A DNA stretch of 41,135 nucleotides from Lachnospiraceae bacterium (lineage in GTDB: Bacteria; Bacillota; Clostridia; Lachnospirales; Lachnospiraceae). The DNA lies in NCBI GenBank assembly GCA_022792835.1, contig JAAWBT010000045.1, positions 1-41,135 of the forward strand. The letters are read 5' to 3'. Positions within the stretch are counted from its first letter, which is position 1; every line of letters begins with the position of its first letter. The notes under the pieces were generated by a model, which was given only the letters and a program-made list of their open reading frames with translations, was not told the DNA's origin and made no database searches. A program made the translations under genes and the position numbers. Shown piece after piece: positions 17,038 through 25,358 of this stretch.

Positions 17038-17080
17038 CGTATCTGAAAATTTCTTTTTGTGATTTTCAGATACGTTTTTT
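17038..17080 (+). terminator. Intrinsic terminator after the PilZ gene
   Basis: A 13-base-pair stem, CGTATCTGAAAAT paired with ATTTTCAGATACG (arms 17038-17050 and about 17062-17074), followed by seven T. It isolates the flagellar transcripts from the glycosyltransferase genes. Confidence 0.92.
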
Positions 17081-17100
17081 TAAAAGAAAGGGGTTATTAT

Positions 17101-18246
17101 TTGAAGATCAATCTGGTTATGATTGTAAAAAACGAGGAGCGGAGCCTGAAACGATGTCTTCAGGCGGCCCGCCCCATGGTAGATGAGATGATCGTGGTGG
17201 ACACTGGTTCTTCGGACCGGACCATGGAGATTGCCAGGGAGGCAGGAGCTAAGGTATACGAGTTTTCCTGGGTGCGAGATTTTTCAGCAGCACGCAATTA
17301 TGCGCTGAGTCAGTCGGAAGCGGATTGGAATTTGGTGCTGGATGCGGATGAGTATGTAAGGCCGCTGAAGCGAAAGGCGCTGGTGGAGAGTCTTGCCAGA
17401 GGTGATAAGCAGTATGGACAGGGTAACTGGATGGGAGCCATTCTACGGTTCGATTCTTACCGTGAGAGGCAGACGGGAAACAGCGGAGAAAACGGGAGCA
17501 AAAATGACGCTGGAATGATCTCGGTCAGTTCTGCCTTGCTGCCTCGAATTCTTCCAAAGGGTGTGTGCTATCGGGGGATGATCCACGAACAGCCGGATAC
17601 GGAAATGCCCTGCCTTCTTCTTCCTCTGAAAGTGGACCATGACGGATATCTGCTGGAGGGGAAAAGCCAGCGGAATCTGGAATATTTGGAGGAGGCGGTC
17701 AGACAGGAACCGGAAAACCCCTATTATTGGTATCAAATGGCGGTTACTTTACGGGAGAGCGGAAAATTGCAGGAAAGCCTGCCCTGGTTTCGGAAGCTTT
17801 ATTCAAAAGACATTGGAGGAGGATACCGGACAGATGGAATGTTGCGGTATCTCTATACGCTGATGGACATTGGGACGGCAGCGGAGCTTGATGAGGCAAA
17901 GACAGTGATTGACAGGGAAGAGGCGGTCTTGGGAAAGCGGGCGGATTTTTGCTTTGTCTGCGGACTTTTTTATACGAAGCTGGTTCTCTCTGACGTACAG
18001 CGGTACATTTCTTATCTGCCCCGCATTGAAGAGAGCTATCTGAGCTGTCTTCGCATCGGAGAACATCCGGAGGCGGAGACTGTGGCCGGGACAGGCTCTT
18101 TTAAGGCCGCCTATAATTTGGGGCTCTGGTATGAGCTTTCCGGGCAGTCCCAAAAGGCCAGGACGTATTACCAGAAATCGGCGAAGGACGGGTATGAGCC
18201 TGCGAAAGAGAGACTGAAAATGCTTGGAGCGAAAAGCGGACATTGA
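17101..18246 (+). CDS. Family 2 glycosyltransferase with TPR-like C-terminus
   Basis: A 381-residue protein. The N-terminal GT2 domain has LVMIVKNEERSLKRCL, then VVDTGSSDRTMEIA (residues about 32-45) and the nucleotide-sugar motif DADEY (81-85), with the IHEQP motif near residue 161 typical of the SunS-like group. The C-terminal half has TPR-like helices. Such enzymes move a sugar from a nucleotide donor to protein or lipid acceptors. The start is TTG at 17101 after AAAGGGG; an upstream ATG at 17059 lies in the terminator. It overlaps nothing and is followed 16 bases later by a related gene. Flagellin is a likely acceptor given the context, but this is inference. Confidence 0.85.
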   Translation: MKINLVMIVKNEERSLKRCLQAARPMVDEMIVVDTGSSDRTMEIAREAGAKVYEFSWVRDFSAARNYALSQSEADWNLVLDADEYVRPLKRKALVESLARGDKQYGQGNWMGAILRFDSYRERQTGNSGENGSKNDAGMISVSSALLPRILPKGVCYRGMIHEQPDTEMPCLLLPLKVDHDGYLLEGKSQRNLEYLEEAVRQEPENPYYWYQMAVTLRESGKLQESLPWFRKLYSKDIGGGYRTDGMLRYLYTLMDIGTAAELDEAKTVIDREEAVLGKRADFCFVCGLFYTKLVLSDVQRYISYLPRIEESYLSCLRIGEHPEAETVAGTGSFKAAYNLGLWYELSGQSQKARTYYQKSAKDGYEPAKERLKMLGAKSGH

Positions 18247-18262
18247 TTTGTTGGGGGAAAAT

Positions 18263-19624
18263 ATGGAACAGAAAATAAGAATTTCTCAGTGTATGATCGT
18301 CAAAAATGAGGAAAACAATATAGAGAGAGCCCTGTCATGGGGAAAAGACATTATGTGGGAACAGATTGTAGTGGATACGGGCAGTGAGGACCGCACGGCG
18401 GTTATTGCAGAAAAAATGGGAGCGAAGCTGTTTCATTTTGACTGGATCGACGACTTTTCCGCCGCGAAAAATTATGCGGCCAGACAGGCGGGAGGGGACT
18501 GGATCGTATTTCTGGATGCAGACGAATATCTTTCGGAGGAGGATGCAAAAAAACTTGTTTCGCTTCTTTCCGGGCTTTCCGGGCAAAGGGAGAATGCAGT
18601 GATCGCCAGCTGGATTCAGACGGACGGGAGTGAGAGGCTGTTGTCGGGAACTGGAGAGGACAGCTTTCAGAACCGCCTGACCGTAAAGGCGGATGGGAGC
18701 AGGGGGAGCGCCCTGGCGGGAACTGTTGTCCGGATTTTCCGCAATCAACCGGGGCTTTGCTATCAGGGAAGGATCCATGAGCAGTTGTTTCTGGAAGGCG
18801 GAGAGGTGCTCTGCTTTGATGCCAGCGACACTCTGACTGTCTGGCACACCGGCTACAGCCCGGAAGAGATGGCGGAAAAGAAGAAAACAGAGCGCAACAT
18901 CCGCCTTCTGAAAAAAGAGGTGGAAAAACGTCCGGATGACTATAAGATGCTGTCTCATCTGGGAGGCTCTTACTTTCAGCAGGGGGAGTATGAGGAGGCG
19001 GCCCGCTGGTATGAGAAGGCTGTCTTTCATATGCCGAAAGTGCAAAAGGAGGAGAGCATCCACGATGCGGCAGTCTTTAAAAACCTGCTGCTCATTTATT
19101 CGAAGTCAGAAAGAGAGGATCTTTTACAGAAAGCTTACACAGAAGGCGTCAGGAGATTTCCGAAAGAAGCGGACTATGACTATATGGCCGGACGGTATTA
19201 TGTGGGGGAAAAACAGTTTCAAAAAGCGGCAGTCCACCTACAGCGGGCAATCGGCCTGTTGGATCAATATGGCAGTGACAGAAAATCGACTCTGCTGGCG
19301 AGCGGGCTTTTAGAGGCGTGGGAGATGCTGGTCCTTTGCTGCTACGAGAACGGAGATTTTAAATCCTGCGTCAATTTTGCGGTTATGCTTTTAAAAGCCG
19401 GCCCTTACCGGCCGGAAACTCTGAAAGTTTTGTTAAAAGTATTTCGGGACGAGGAAGCACAGGGGAAGGCGACGGCAGCAAAAGCGCCCCAGGTTCTTGC
19501 ATTTCTGGGCAAGATTTATGATCTGAAATGTGCACAGCAGGGGCAGTTTGTCCTTAAGGCAGCTCAGGCGGTGAAATATGAGGAATTGGTCCGGTCGATT
19601 TTAGTCGAACATTCTGAAGGCTGA
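18263..19624 (+). CDS. Family 2 glycosyltransferase with TPR repeats
   Basis: A 453-residue protein. The GT2 domain shows RISQCMIVKNEENNIERALS, VVDTGSEDRTAVIA, HFDWIDDFSAAKNYA and LDADEY (D85, D87), then RIHEQL near residue 173. Residues about 220-440 are TPR-like: YFQQGEYEEAARWYEKAV is a clear repeat and YVGEKQFQKAAVHLQRAI a second. The ATG at 18263 follows GGGGGAA. Residue wording is close to the genes at 32768 and 34054, much closer than to its own neighbour at 17101, so this gene and those are recent paralogs. Probable flagellin glycosyltransferase; the donor sugar is unknown. Confidence 0.88.
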   Translation: MEQKIRISQCMIVKNEENNIERALSWGKDIMWEQIVVDTGSEDRTAVIAEKMGAKLFHFDWIDDFSAAKNYAARQAGGDWIVFLDADEYLSEEDAKKLVSLLSGLSGQRENAVIASWIQTDGSERLLSGTGEDSFQNRLTVKADGSRGSALAGTVVRIFRNQPGLCYQGRIHEQLFLEGGEVLCFDASDTLTVWHTGYSPEEMAEKKKTERNIRLLKKEVEKRPDDYKMLSHLGGSYFQQGEYEEAARWYEKAVFHMPKVQKEESIHDAAVFKNLLLIYSKSEREDLLQKAYTEGVRRFPKEADYDYMAGRYYVGEKQFQKAAVHLQRAIGLLDQYGSDRKSTLLASGLLEAWEMLVLCCYENGDFKSCVNFAVMLLKAGPYRPETLKVLLKVFRDEEAQGKATAAKAPQVLAFLGKIYDLKCAQQGQFVLKAAQAVKYEELVRSILVEHSEG

Positions 19625-19837
19625 GAAAGCAGGTGTACAATAAGCGGGCATTCCGTTCTCACCACTGCGGACTGCCGGGGTTCTTCCGGCCCTGCTGCGG
19701 CACAGAGGAAACGATTGCGGTTTTGTTGTTTTCTGCAAGGCGCACAGATGTGGTTCAAAAGGGGCAGTGGACGGGGTCTTTTTCTGATTGTATCTTGGGG
19801 GTTGATCAGAAAGAGGCTCCGCATGTCTGATGGCGGG

Positions 19838-19866
19838 TTGACAGAAAGCGCCATTTGCAATAGACT
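19838..19866 (+). promoter_or_regulatory. Sigma-A promoter of the CmpB-like gene
   Basis: TTGACA (19838-19843), a 17-base spacer and TAGACT (19861-19866), about 20 bases before the ATG at 19888. The rest of the 263-base gap after the glycosyltransferase shows no gene or clear terminator. Confidence 0.6.
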
Positions 19867-19887
19867 GGAGATGCAGGGGGTAAAAAT

Positions 19888-20907
19888 ATGCGGTATTCTT
19901 TTCAGCAGTGGCTGCTGTTTTTTTATATTTATTGTTTTTTTGGCTGGTGCTTTGAAAGCGCCTATGTATCCTTCCGAAAACACCGTTTTGTGAACCGGGG
20001 ATTCCTCCACTCTCCCATGCTGCCGATTTATGGATCCGGAGCAGTGGTGATGCTGCTTGTGACGCTTCAGCTGAGAGGGCATGTGATCCTCATGTTTTTG
20101 GCCGGCATGGTGGGGGCAACGGCTCTGGAGCTGGCGGTAGGCCTTGCGATGGAGGCCATATTTAAGGTGAAATATTGGGATTACAGTAACCAGAGATTTC
20201 ATTACAAGGGAGTGATCTGTCTGTCGTCTTCCCTCTGCTGGGGATTATTTACCGTGCTGTTGAATCAATATATTCATAAGCCGGTGGAAGCGTTTGTGCT
20301 GTCCATGCCGCAGGTCATTGCGTGGACAGCAGTGATTGTAATCTCTGTAATCTTTTTGTGTGATGCGGTGGTGTCAGTGAAAGTCGCTCTGGGAATCAGG
20401 GACATGCTGGATGCCAAAGTGCGTTTTAAAAAGGAATTTGAGGAGGCTTCGGAGCAGTTTTCCAGACGGCTTTTGGAACTGAAAGAAGCCTTATCAGAGT
20501 CCTTTGGAGACCGGGTTGCGGAATTTGGAAAAAATCCGGCTACAGAGCGTCTGAATGCGTTGGCGGACGTGGCGGGAGAGCGTCTGAGTGCCCTGGCAGA
20601 TTCGGCGGGAGAGCGTCTGAACGCCCTGATTGACGCGGCCAACGAGCGTTTGAATGCTTTGGCGAAGCTGAGCAGCGAGAAGGAAAAAGAAGAGATTCAT
20701 ACTTTGTCCAAGCTGGGAGAACGGCTGAAATCCCTGAAACGGGAAAATGAATCCCAGACAGAGCGGATGGCGTATTTAAAGCTTAAGATGTTCCGGCGGA
20801 ACCCGACGGCCACCTCCAGAAAATTTGAAAAAGAATTTTCTAATATGCGGGAGGAGCAGCTCAGATGGTATGAAAAGCGCAGGCGGGAAAAAAGAAAGAG
20901 GAAATAG
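19888..20907 (+). CDS. CmpB-type membrane protein (putative ABC transporter permease family) with hendecad repeat tail
   Basis: A 339-residue protein. Residues 1-165 are membrane-embedded with about four or five hydrophobic segments and match the family often annotated as putative ABC transporter permease (PF06541): FFGWCFES near residue 17, FVNRGFLHSPMLPIYGSGA (34-52), and KYWDYSNQRFHYKGVICL (about 94-111). The transporter label is not established for this family. The C-terminal half is cytoplasmic and helical with four tandem 11-residue repeats (ERLNALADVAG-type) at residues about 220-259, then a basic tail ending RREKRKRK. The ATG at 19888 follows AGGGGG. It stands alone behind its own promoter. 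Function unknown. Confidence 0.8.
   Translation: MRYSFQQWLLFFYIYCFFGWCFESAYVSFRKHRFVNRGFLHSPMLPIYGSGAVVMLLVTLQLRGHVILMFLAGMVGATALELAVGLAMEAIFKVKYWDYSNQRFHYKGVICLSSSLCWGLFTVLLNQYIHKPVEAFVLSMPQVIAWTAVIVISVIFLCDAVVSVKVALGIRDMLDAKVRFKKEFEEASEQFSRRLLELKEALSESFGDRVAEFGKNPATERLNALADVAGERLSALADSAGERLNALIDAANERLNALAKLSSEKEKEEIHTLSKLGERLKSLKRENESQTERMAYLKLKMFRRNPTATSRKFEKEFSNMREEQLRWYEKRRREKRKRK
20545..20670 (+). repeat. Four tandem 33-base repeats inside the CmpB-like gene
   Basis: Units start at 20545, 20578, 20611 and 20644, each opening GAGCGT(C/T)TGA. They encode the 11-residue repeats ERLNALADVAG, ERLSALADSAG, ERLNALIDAAN and ERLNALAKLSS, an amphipathic helix pattern. The first three are most alike. 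Confidence 0.9.
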
Positions 20908-20944
20908 ATTTGAAAATTTTCTTGTTGTCCCGTGTGCAAAAAAA

Positions 20945-20969
20945 CACCCGTTTTACCGGGTGGGATTTT
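20945..20969. terminator. Terminator hairpin after the CmpB-like gene
   Basis: CACCCG (20945-20950) pairs with CGGGTG (20957-20962). Rightward it is followed by GGATTTT, which is weak; leftward it is followed by seven T on the minus strand, which is strong. Confidence 0.6.
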
Positions 20970-21025
20970 AAAGGGGGGACCCGGCAGCTTTATGCTGCCG
21001 GGCGTGAGTATGAAAAAGCTTGCTT

Positions 21026-21045
21026 ATACCAATCTCAATTGGTAT
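21026..21045. repeat. Perfect inverted repeat upstream of mreB
   Basis: ATACCAAT-CTCA-ATTGGTAT, 8-base arms and 4-base loop. It is 140 bases before the mreB-like promoter. It may be an RNA hairpin or a protein-binding palindrome. Confidence 0.6.
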
Positions 21046-21162
21046 GCCTATAGTATACGGGCCAATTGTGACCAAAATATGTTCAGTCTATGAAAAAAAC
21101 ATTAAGAACATAAAAGAAATTTTATGGAAATGCAAAATTTCACAAGAGTTTTGAAATTGGAA

Positions 21163-21190
21163 TTGAAAAACCCGGAAAATTGTTTATAAT
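21163..21190 (+). promoter_or_regulatory. Sigma-A promoter of the mreB-like gene
   Basis: TTGAAA (21163-21168), a 16-base spacer, and TATAAT (21185-21190), 46 bases before the ATG. Confidence 0.8.
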
Positions 21191-21235
21191 ATAAAGGATT
21201 GGAAACGGGCAGCGAACAGCATAGGAGGAAAAAAT

Positions 21236-22234
21236 ATGTTATTGTCAACGGATATCGGGATTGATTTGGGGACCGCCAGTATACTGGTTTATATAAAAGG
21301 AAAAGGTGTGGTATTAAAGGAACCGTCGGTGGTGGCTTTTGACCGGGACAGCAATCAGATCAAAGCCATCGGCGAGGAAGCCCGTCTGATGATCGGAAGG
21401 ACACCGGGAAACATTGTGGCTGTCCGTCCCCTGCGCCAGGGGGTTATTTCAGATTATACTGTGACAGAGAAGATGTTAAAATACTTTATCCGTAAAGCTC
21501 TGGGAAAAAAGACTTTAAGAAAGCCCAGGATCAGTGTCTGTATTCCCAGCGGGGCTACAGAGGTGGAGAAAAAGGCAGTGGAGGATGCCACTTATCAGGC
21601 AGGGGCCAGAGAGGTGTCCATCATTGAGGAGCCTGTAGCTGCTGCCATTGGTTCCGGAATTGATATTGCCAAGGCCTGCGGAAATATGATTGTAGACATC
21701 GGAGGCGGTACGGCGGATATTGCTGTGATCTCCCTGGGAGGAACTGTGGTGAGTACTTCCGTCAAGGTGGCCGGTGATGATTTTGACGAGGCCATCGTCC
21801 GCTTCATGAGGAAAAAACACAATCTGCTGATTGGCGAGCGGACAGCAGAAGAGATCAAGATTCAGATTGGCTGCGCATTCAAGCGGCCGGAACTGGTGGC
21901 CATGGATGTCCGAGGCCGGAATCTGGTGACTGGACTGCCCAAGACTATTACCATTACCTCCGATGAGACGCTGGAGGCGCTCAGAGAGCCGGCTATGCAG
22001 ATTGTAGATGCAGTGCACAATGTACTGGAACGGACTCCCCCGGAGTTGGCGGCGGACGTGTACGACAGAGGGATTGTGATGACCGGAGGCGGCAGCCTCT
22101 TAAGCGGCCTGGATGCACTGATTGAGGAAAAGACAGGCATCAATACAGTAATTGCTGAGGAACCGTTGACCGCAGTAGCCATTGGCACCGGAAAATTCAT
22201 CGAATTCATGCATGGACAGAGGGATTCAGACTGA
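21236..22234 (+). CDS. mreB: MreB/Mbl-family rod-shape actin homolog
   Basis: A 332-residue actin-fold protein. Phosphate-1 motif IGIDLGTASILVYIKGKGVV begins at residue 7, GEEAR at about 47, the interdomain IEEPVAAAIGSG near residue 129, phosphate-2 VDIGGGTADIAVI at about 150-162, and the adenosine motif GIVMTGGGSLL near 279. It polymerises on the inner membrane face and guides peptidoglycan synthesis along the cell cylinder. The wording KGKGVVLKEPSVVA is closer to Mbl than to MreB proper. No mreC/mreD follows, which also fits an mbl-type stand-alone copy. The ATG follows AGGAGG. Confidence 0.92.
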   Translation: MLLSTDIGIDLGTASILVYIKGKGVVLKEPSVVAFDRDSNQIKAIGEEARLMIGRTPGNIVAVRPLRQGVISDYTVTEKMLKYFIRKALGKKTLRKPRISVCIPSGATEVEKKAVEDATYQAGAREVSIIEEPVAAAIGSGIDIAKACGNMIVDIGGGTADIAVISLGGTVVSTSVKVAGDDFDEAIVRFMRKKHNLLIGERTAEEIKIQIGCAFKRPELVAMDVRGRNLVTGLPKTITITSDETLEALREPAMQIVDAVHNVLERTPPELAADVYDRGIVMTGGGSLLSGLDALIEEKTGINTVIAEEPLTAVAIGTGKFIEFMHGQRDSD

Positions 22235-22260
22235 TGACAACCTTGAAGGGGAGAAAGATT

Positions 22261-22300
22261 AAGAGGCTGCGAAGGCCATGGGCTTTCGGGGCCTCTTTGT
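22261..22300 (+). terminator. Terminator between mreB-like gene and recD2
   Basis: AAGAGGC (22261-22267) pairs with GCCTCTT (22291-22297) around an inner stem CGAAGGC/GCTTTCG; a short T run follows. Confidence 0.7.
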
Positions 22301-22331
22301 TCTCGTATAGGAAATGCAGGAGGAAAACCGG

Positions 22332-24542
22332 ATGGAAACCATTTCGGGCTACGTGAATAAAATTGTATTTCGAAACGATGAAACTGGCTATGCGGTGATA
22401 GAACTTTTCGGAGGCGGAGAGGAAACGACCGTGGTGGGCTCCCTTTCCATGGTGGAGGAGGGGGAGTACATAACAGCAGAGGGTACCATGAAGGCCCATC
22501 CGGTTTATGGAGAACAGCTTGTGGTGGAATCTTATCAGGTTCAGGAGCCGGAAGATGTGATGTCCATAGAACGGTATTTAAGTTCCGGGGCTGTGAAAGG
22601 AATCGGCCCTGCTCTGGCGGCGAGAATTGTAAAAAAGTTCGGGAAAGACACCTTTCAGGTTTTGGAGGAGGAACCCGAACGGCTGGTTCAGGTGAAAGGG
22701 ATCAGTGAGCGGATGGCTATGGAGCTGGGGAGCCGGGTGGCTGAAAAGCGGGATATGCGCCAGGCAGCGCTGTTTTTGCAGAAATATGGGATTTCCTTAA
22801 ATCTGGCGGCTAAAATATTTAAACAGTACGGTTCTGAGCTGTATGCGATTATTGAGCAGAATCCCTATCGGCTGGCAGACGATATCGCCGGGGTGGGGTT
22901 TCGGATCGCAGATGAGATTGCCGGAAAAGCGGGGATTAGGGCGGATTCCGATTACCGGATCAAAAGCGGGATTTTATACACACTTTTTCAGGCTATCACC
23001 GGAGGACATATTTATCTGCCCCTGGAGGAACTCTGGCAGGAGACAAACCGTCTTCTGGGGGTGGAGCTTTCCTCCATTGAACAATATGTGATGGATTTGG
23101 TCATGGACCGGAGGCTCATTGTAAAAAAAGTAGAGGGCGGGCCCATTGTCTATGCGGCAAACTATTATTATATGGAAATGACAGCGGCAAAGCGGCTGCT
23201 GGAACTGGATTTTTCCTGGGAAATATCAGAGGAGGAAACGCTTTCCAGGATTTTGCGGATTGAGCAGGAAGAGGGACGCAGCTTGGATGAAGGACAGCGG
23301 GAGGCGGTTCGGGGAGCGGCGGTTCGGGGAGTCCTGGTCATTACCGGCGGGCCGGGAACAGGGAAGACTACGACCATCAAGGCGATTATCCGCTTTTTTG
23401 AGCTGGAGGGGCTTCAAGTGGAACTGGCAGCTCCCACAGGCCGGGCGGCCAGGCGCATGACAGAGGCCACAGGACATGAAGCGCGCACCATCCATCGGCT
23501 GCTGGAGATTACCGGTATGCAGGAGGAGGAACGGGAACAGGTGCGTTTTTCCAGAAACCGGACAAATCCCCTGGAGGCTGACGTGATCATTATTGACGAG
23601 ATGTCCATGGTGGACATCCAGCTTATGGATTCTCTTTTAGAGGCGGTGGCACCGGGGAGTCGGCTGATTCTGGTGGGAGACAGAGATCAGCTTCCCAGTG
23701 TCGGTCCTGGAAATGTGCTGAAAGACATTATCCAGTCAGAACGGTTCCATGTGGTCTGCCTTACCAGAATTTTCAGGCAGGCGGGCGCCAGTGATATTAT
23801 TGTCAATGCCCACAGAATCAATCGTGGGGAGCCGGTGGATATCCAGGCAAAGAGCAGAGATTTCCTTTTTGTGAAGCGGTCGGATGCCAATGCGATTATC
23901 AATGCGTGTATTTCTTTGATCTGTAAAAAGCTGCCGGATTATCTGGGAGTATCCATGTATGACATCCAAGTCATGGCGCCCATGCGGAAAGGGGCTCTTG
24001 GAGTGGAACGGCTCAACCGGATCCTCCAGGAATACCTGAATCCGCCGGATGGGAGAAAGGCAGAATGGGAATGGAGCCAGGGGATGTTTCGCGAGGGAGA
24101 CAAAGTCATGCAGATCAAAAACAATTATCAGCTGGAATGGGAGATTCCTGGAGTGAGCGGGACAGTCTCAGACTGCGGAACAGGCGTGTTTAACGGAGAT
24201 ATCGGCGTGATCAGAGAGATCAATGTCTTTGCAGAAGAAATGAAGGTAGAATTCGACGAGGGCCGGGTTGTCACTTATGAATTGGAAGGCCTTCACGAGC
24301 TGGAGCTGGCCTATGCCATTACCATTCACAAATCCCAGGGCAGCGAATATGCGGCGGCAGTGATCCCTCTGCTTTCCGGCCCCAGAATGCTGATGACCAG
24401 AAATCTCCTTTACACGGCAGTGACCAGGGCGAAAGCCTGCGTCTGTATTGTGGGACTGCCAGAGACATTTCAGGCCATGGCGCAGAATGAAATGGAACAG
24501 AGACGTTATTCCAGTCTGGATCAATGTCTGAGAGAATTGTAA
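22332..24542 (+). CDS. recD2: ATP-dependent DNA helicase RecD2
   Basis: A 736-residue SF1 helicase. Residues 1-75 are the N-terminal OB-like domain of RecD2 (SGYVNKIVFRNDETGYAVIE), followed by helix-hairpin-helix elements (GAVKGIGPALAARIV; VKGISERMA). Walker A GGPGTGKTTT is at about residue 338, motif II IIDEMSMVD about 420, QLPSVGPG near 456, and the late motif ITIHKSQGSEY near 668. RecD2 is a 5'-3' helicase of organisms without a RecBCD partner, linked to replication-fork repair. The ATG at 22332 has GGAGGAAAA; an ATG six codons earlier overlaps it. Length is typical. It is followed 25 bases later by comFC. Confidence 0.94.
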   Translation: METISGYVNKIVFRNDETGYAVIELFGGGEETTVVGSLSMVEEGEYITAEGTMKAHPVYGEQLVVESYQVQEPEDVMSIERYLSSGAVKGIGPALAARIVKKFGKDTFQVLEEEPERLVQVKGISERMAMELGSRVAEKRDMRQAALFLQKYGISLNLAAKIFKQYGSELYAIIEQNPYRLADDIAGVGFRIADEIAGKAGIRADSDYRIKSGILYTLFQAITGGHIYLPLEELWQETNRLLGVELSSIEQYVMDLVMDRRLIVKKVEGGPIVYAANYYYMEMTAAKRLLELDFSWEISEEETLSRILRIEQEEGRSLDEGQREAVRGAAVRGVLVITGGPGTGKTTTIKAIIRFFELEGLQVELAAPTGRAARRMTEATGHEARTIHRLLEITGMQEEEREQVRFSRNRTNPLEADVIIIDEMSMVDIQLMDSLLEAVAPGSRLILVGDRDQLPSVGPGNVLKDIIQSERFHVVCLTRIFRQAGASDIIVNAHRINRGEPVDIQAKSRDFLFVKRSDANAIINACISLICKKLPDYLGVSMYDIQVMAPMRKGALGVERLNRILQEYLNPPDGRKAEWEWSQGMFREGDKVMQIKNNYQLEWEIPGVSGTVSDCGTGVFNGDIGVIREINVFAEEMKVEFDEGRVVTYELEGLHELELAYAITIHKSQGSEYAAAVIPLLSGPRMLMTRNLLYTAVTRAKACVCIVGLPETFQAMAQNEMEQRRYSSLDQCLREL

Positions 24543-24567
24543 ATTTCAGGGAAAGGAGCGGTGATAT

Positions 24568-25281
24568 TTGATATTTGACCTGATTTATCCCAGACGCTGC
24601 CCCGTCTGCAATGAAGTGCTGCCCTTCGGGGAATCAGGGGCCTGTCCTGCTTGCCTGGAAAAGCTCTCTTTTGTGAGCCAGCCGGTCTGCATGTGTTGTG
24701 GGAAAGAACTGAAAAAAAGCAGTTTTGACAATGGTCAGACAGAAGAATACTGTTCGGACTGTATGTGCCATAAGCGGAGCTTTTTGGGAGGCATTGCTCT
24801 GCTCAATTATAATGATGGGGCCAGAAAGGTGATGGCAGGACTTAAATATAAAAACCGCCGGGAGTACGCGGATTTTTTGACGGAGGAAATGGTAAAACGA
24901 CACGGAAGACAGATTTTGAGGCTTAAGGCAGAGGCGATTGTGCCGGTTCCCATCCATAAAAAAAGGCGGAGGGAGAGAGGCTACAATCAGGCAGAACTTT
25001 TGGCAAAAGGACTTTCCAGGAGACTTTCTATTCCGGTGAAAACTCTTTTGCTTCGGGTGGAAAATACAACAGCACAGAAAAAGCTGGGCTATGAAGAGCG
25101 TCAGAAAAATGAGGAAAAAGCCTTTGCGGCCACAAACTGTAAGGGGATGGGAAGGGTGCTTTTGGTGGACGACATTTATACCACAGGCGCCACGGCTGAA
25201 TCTTGTACAAAGGCACTCCTTTCGGCTGGGGTCTCGCAGGTGTTTCTTCTGAATATGGCCATTGGTATCAGGCGAAATTAA
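24568..25281 (+). CDS. comFC: ComFC/ComF-family phosphoribosyltransferase-like protein
   Basis: A 237-residue protein. An N-terminal zinc-ribbon has paired cysteines: CPVC (residues 11-14), CPAC (about 28-31), CMCC and CSDC. The C-terminal phosphoribosyltransferase fold has VPVPIHKKRRRERGYNQAEL (about 130-149) and the PRPP loop VLLVDDIYTTGATAE (about 195-209). ComFC acts in handling of imported DNA during natural transformation; ComF homologs also occur in non-competent species. The start is TTG at 24568 behind AAAGGAG. recD2-comFC adjacency suggests a DNA-metabolism operon. Confidence 0.93.
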   Translation: MIFDLIYPRRCPVCNEVLPFGESGACPACLEKLSFVSQPVCMCCGKELKKSSFDNGQTEEYCSDCMCHKRSFLGGIALLNYNDGARKVMAGLKYKNRREYADFLTEEMVKRHGRQILRLKAEAIVPVPIHKKRRRERGYNQAELLAKGLSRRLSIPVKTLLLRVENTTAQKKLGYEERQKNEEKAFAATNCKGMGRVLLVDDIYTTGATAESCTKALLSAGVSQVFLLNMAIGIRRN

Positions 25282-25308
25282 AATATCAGATAAAATAAAT
25301 CATACAAG
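25281..25308 (+). promoter_or_regulatory. Sigma-E type sporulation promoter candidate for spoIID
   Basis: AAATATC (25281-25287), 13 bases, then CATACAAG (25301-25308). The B. subtilis sigma-E consensus is roughly KMATATT, 14-15 bases, CATACAHT, so the -10 differs at the last base only and the spacer is one short. spoIID is a sigma-E gene in B. subtilis. Confidence 0.55.
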
Positions 25309-25311
25309 AGC

Positions 25312-25356
25312 CTCCTTTGGCGTACACTGTTTTAAAGACAGGCCAAAGGAGTTTTT
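25312..25356 (+). promoter_or_regulatory. Terminator-like hairpin that encloses the spoIID ribosome site
   Basis: CTCCTTTGGC (25312-25321) and GCCAAAGGAG (25342-25351) are perfect inverted arms, with an extra CTGT/ACAG stem inside. The right arm holds the whole Shine-Dalgarno AAAGGAG (25345-25351) and is followed at once by five T; the spoIID ATG is at 25359. Read-through RNA from comFC would fold it, ending transcription or hiding the ribosome site. A sigma-E start would fall near 25314-25316, inside the left arm. Confidence 0.7.
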
Positions 25357-25358
25357 CG

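Larger units (their letters stand above)
20936..21050 (-). ncRNA. Candidate minus-strand small RNA with three hairpins
   Basis: In the 328-base gap 20908-21235 the minus strand would give, in order, a hairpin from the inverted repeat 21026-21045, a 9-base-pair hairpin (20980-21002), an unpaired CCCCCC run (20973-20978), and a 6-base-pair hairpin (20945-20962) followed by seven U (plus-strand A run 20938-20944). The last is a proper terminator only on this strand. A weak promoter (TTGGTC, 17 bases, TATAGG) is possible at about 21050-21078. It could instead be only a two-way terminator for the CmpB-like gene. No known RNA family is recognised. Confidence 0.35.

Noticed and set aside
18335-19063. 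A 242-codon minus-strand frame inside a glycosyltransferase gene
   Set aside because: The overlapping plus-strand gene shows conserved GT2 motifs; this frame shows none.
19633-19830. A 65-codon plus-strand frame between the glycosyltransferase and CmpB-like genes
   Set aside because: No ribosome site at a useful place, Cys/Arg-rich, no recognisable pattern; the gap is better read as non-coding with a promoter.
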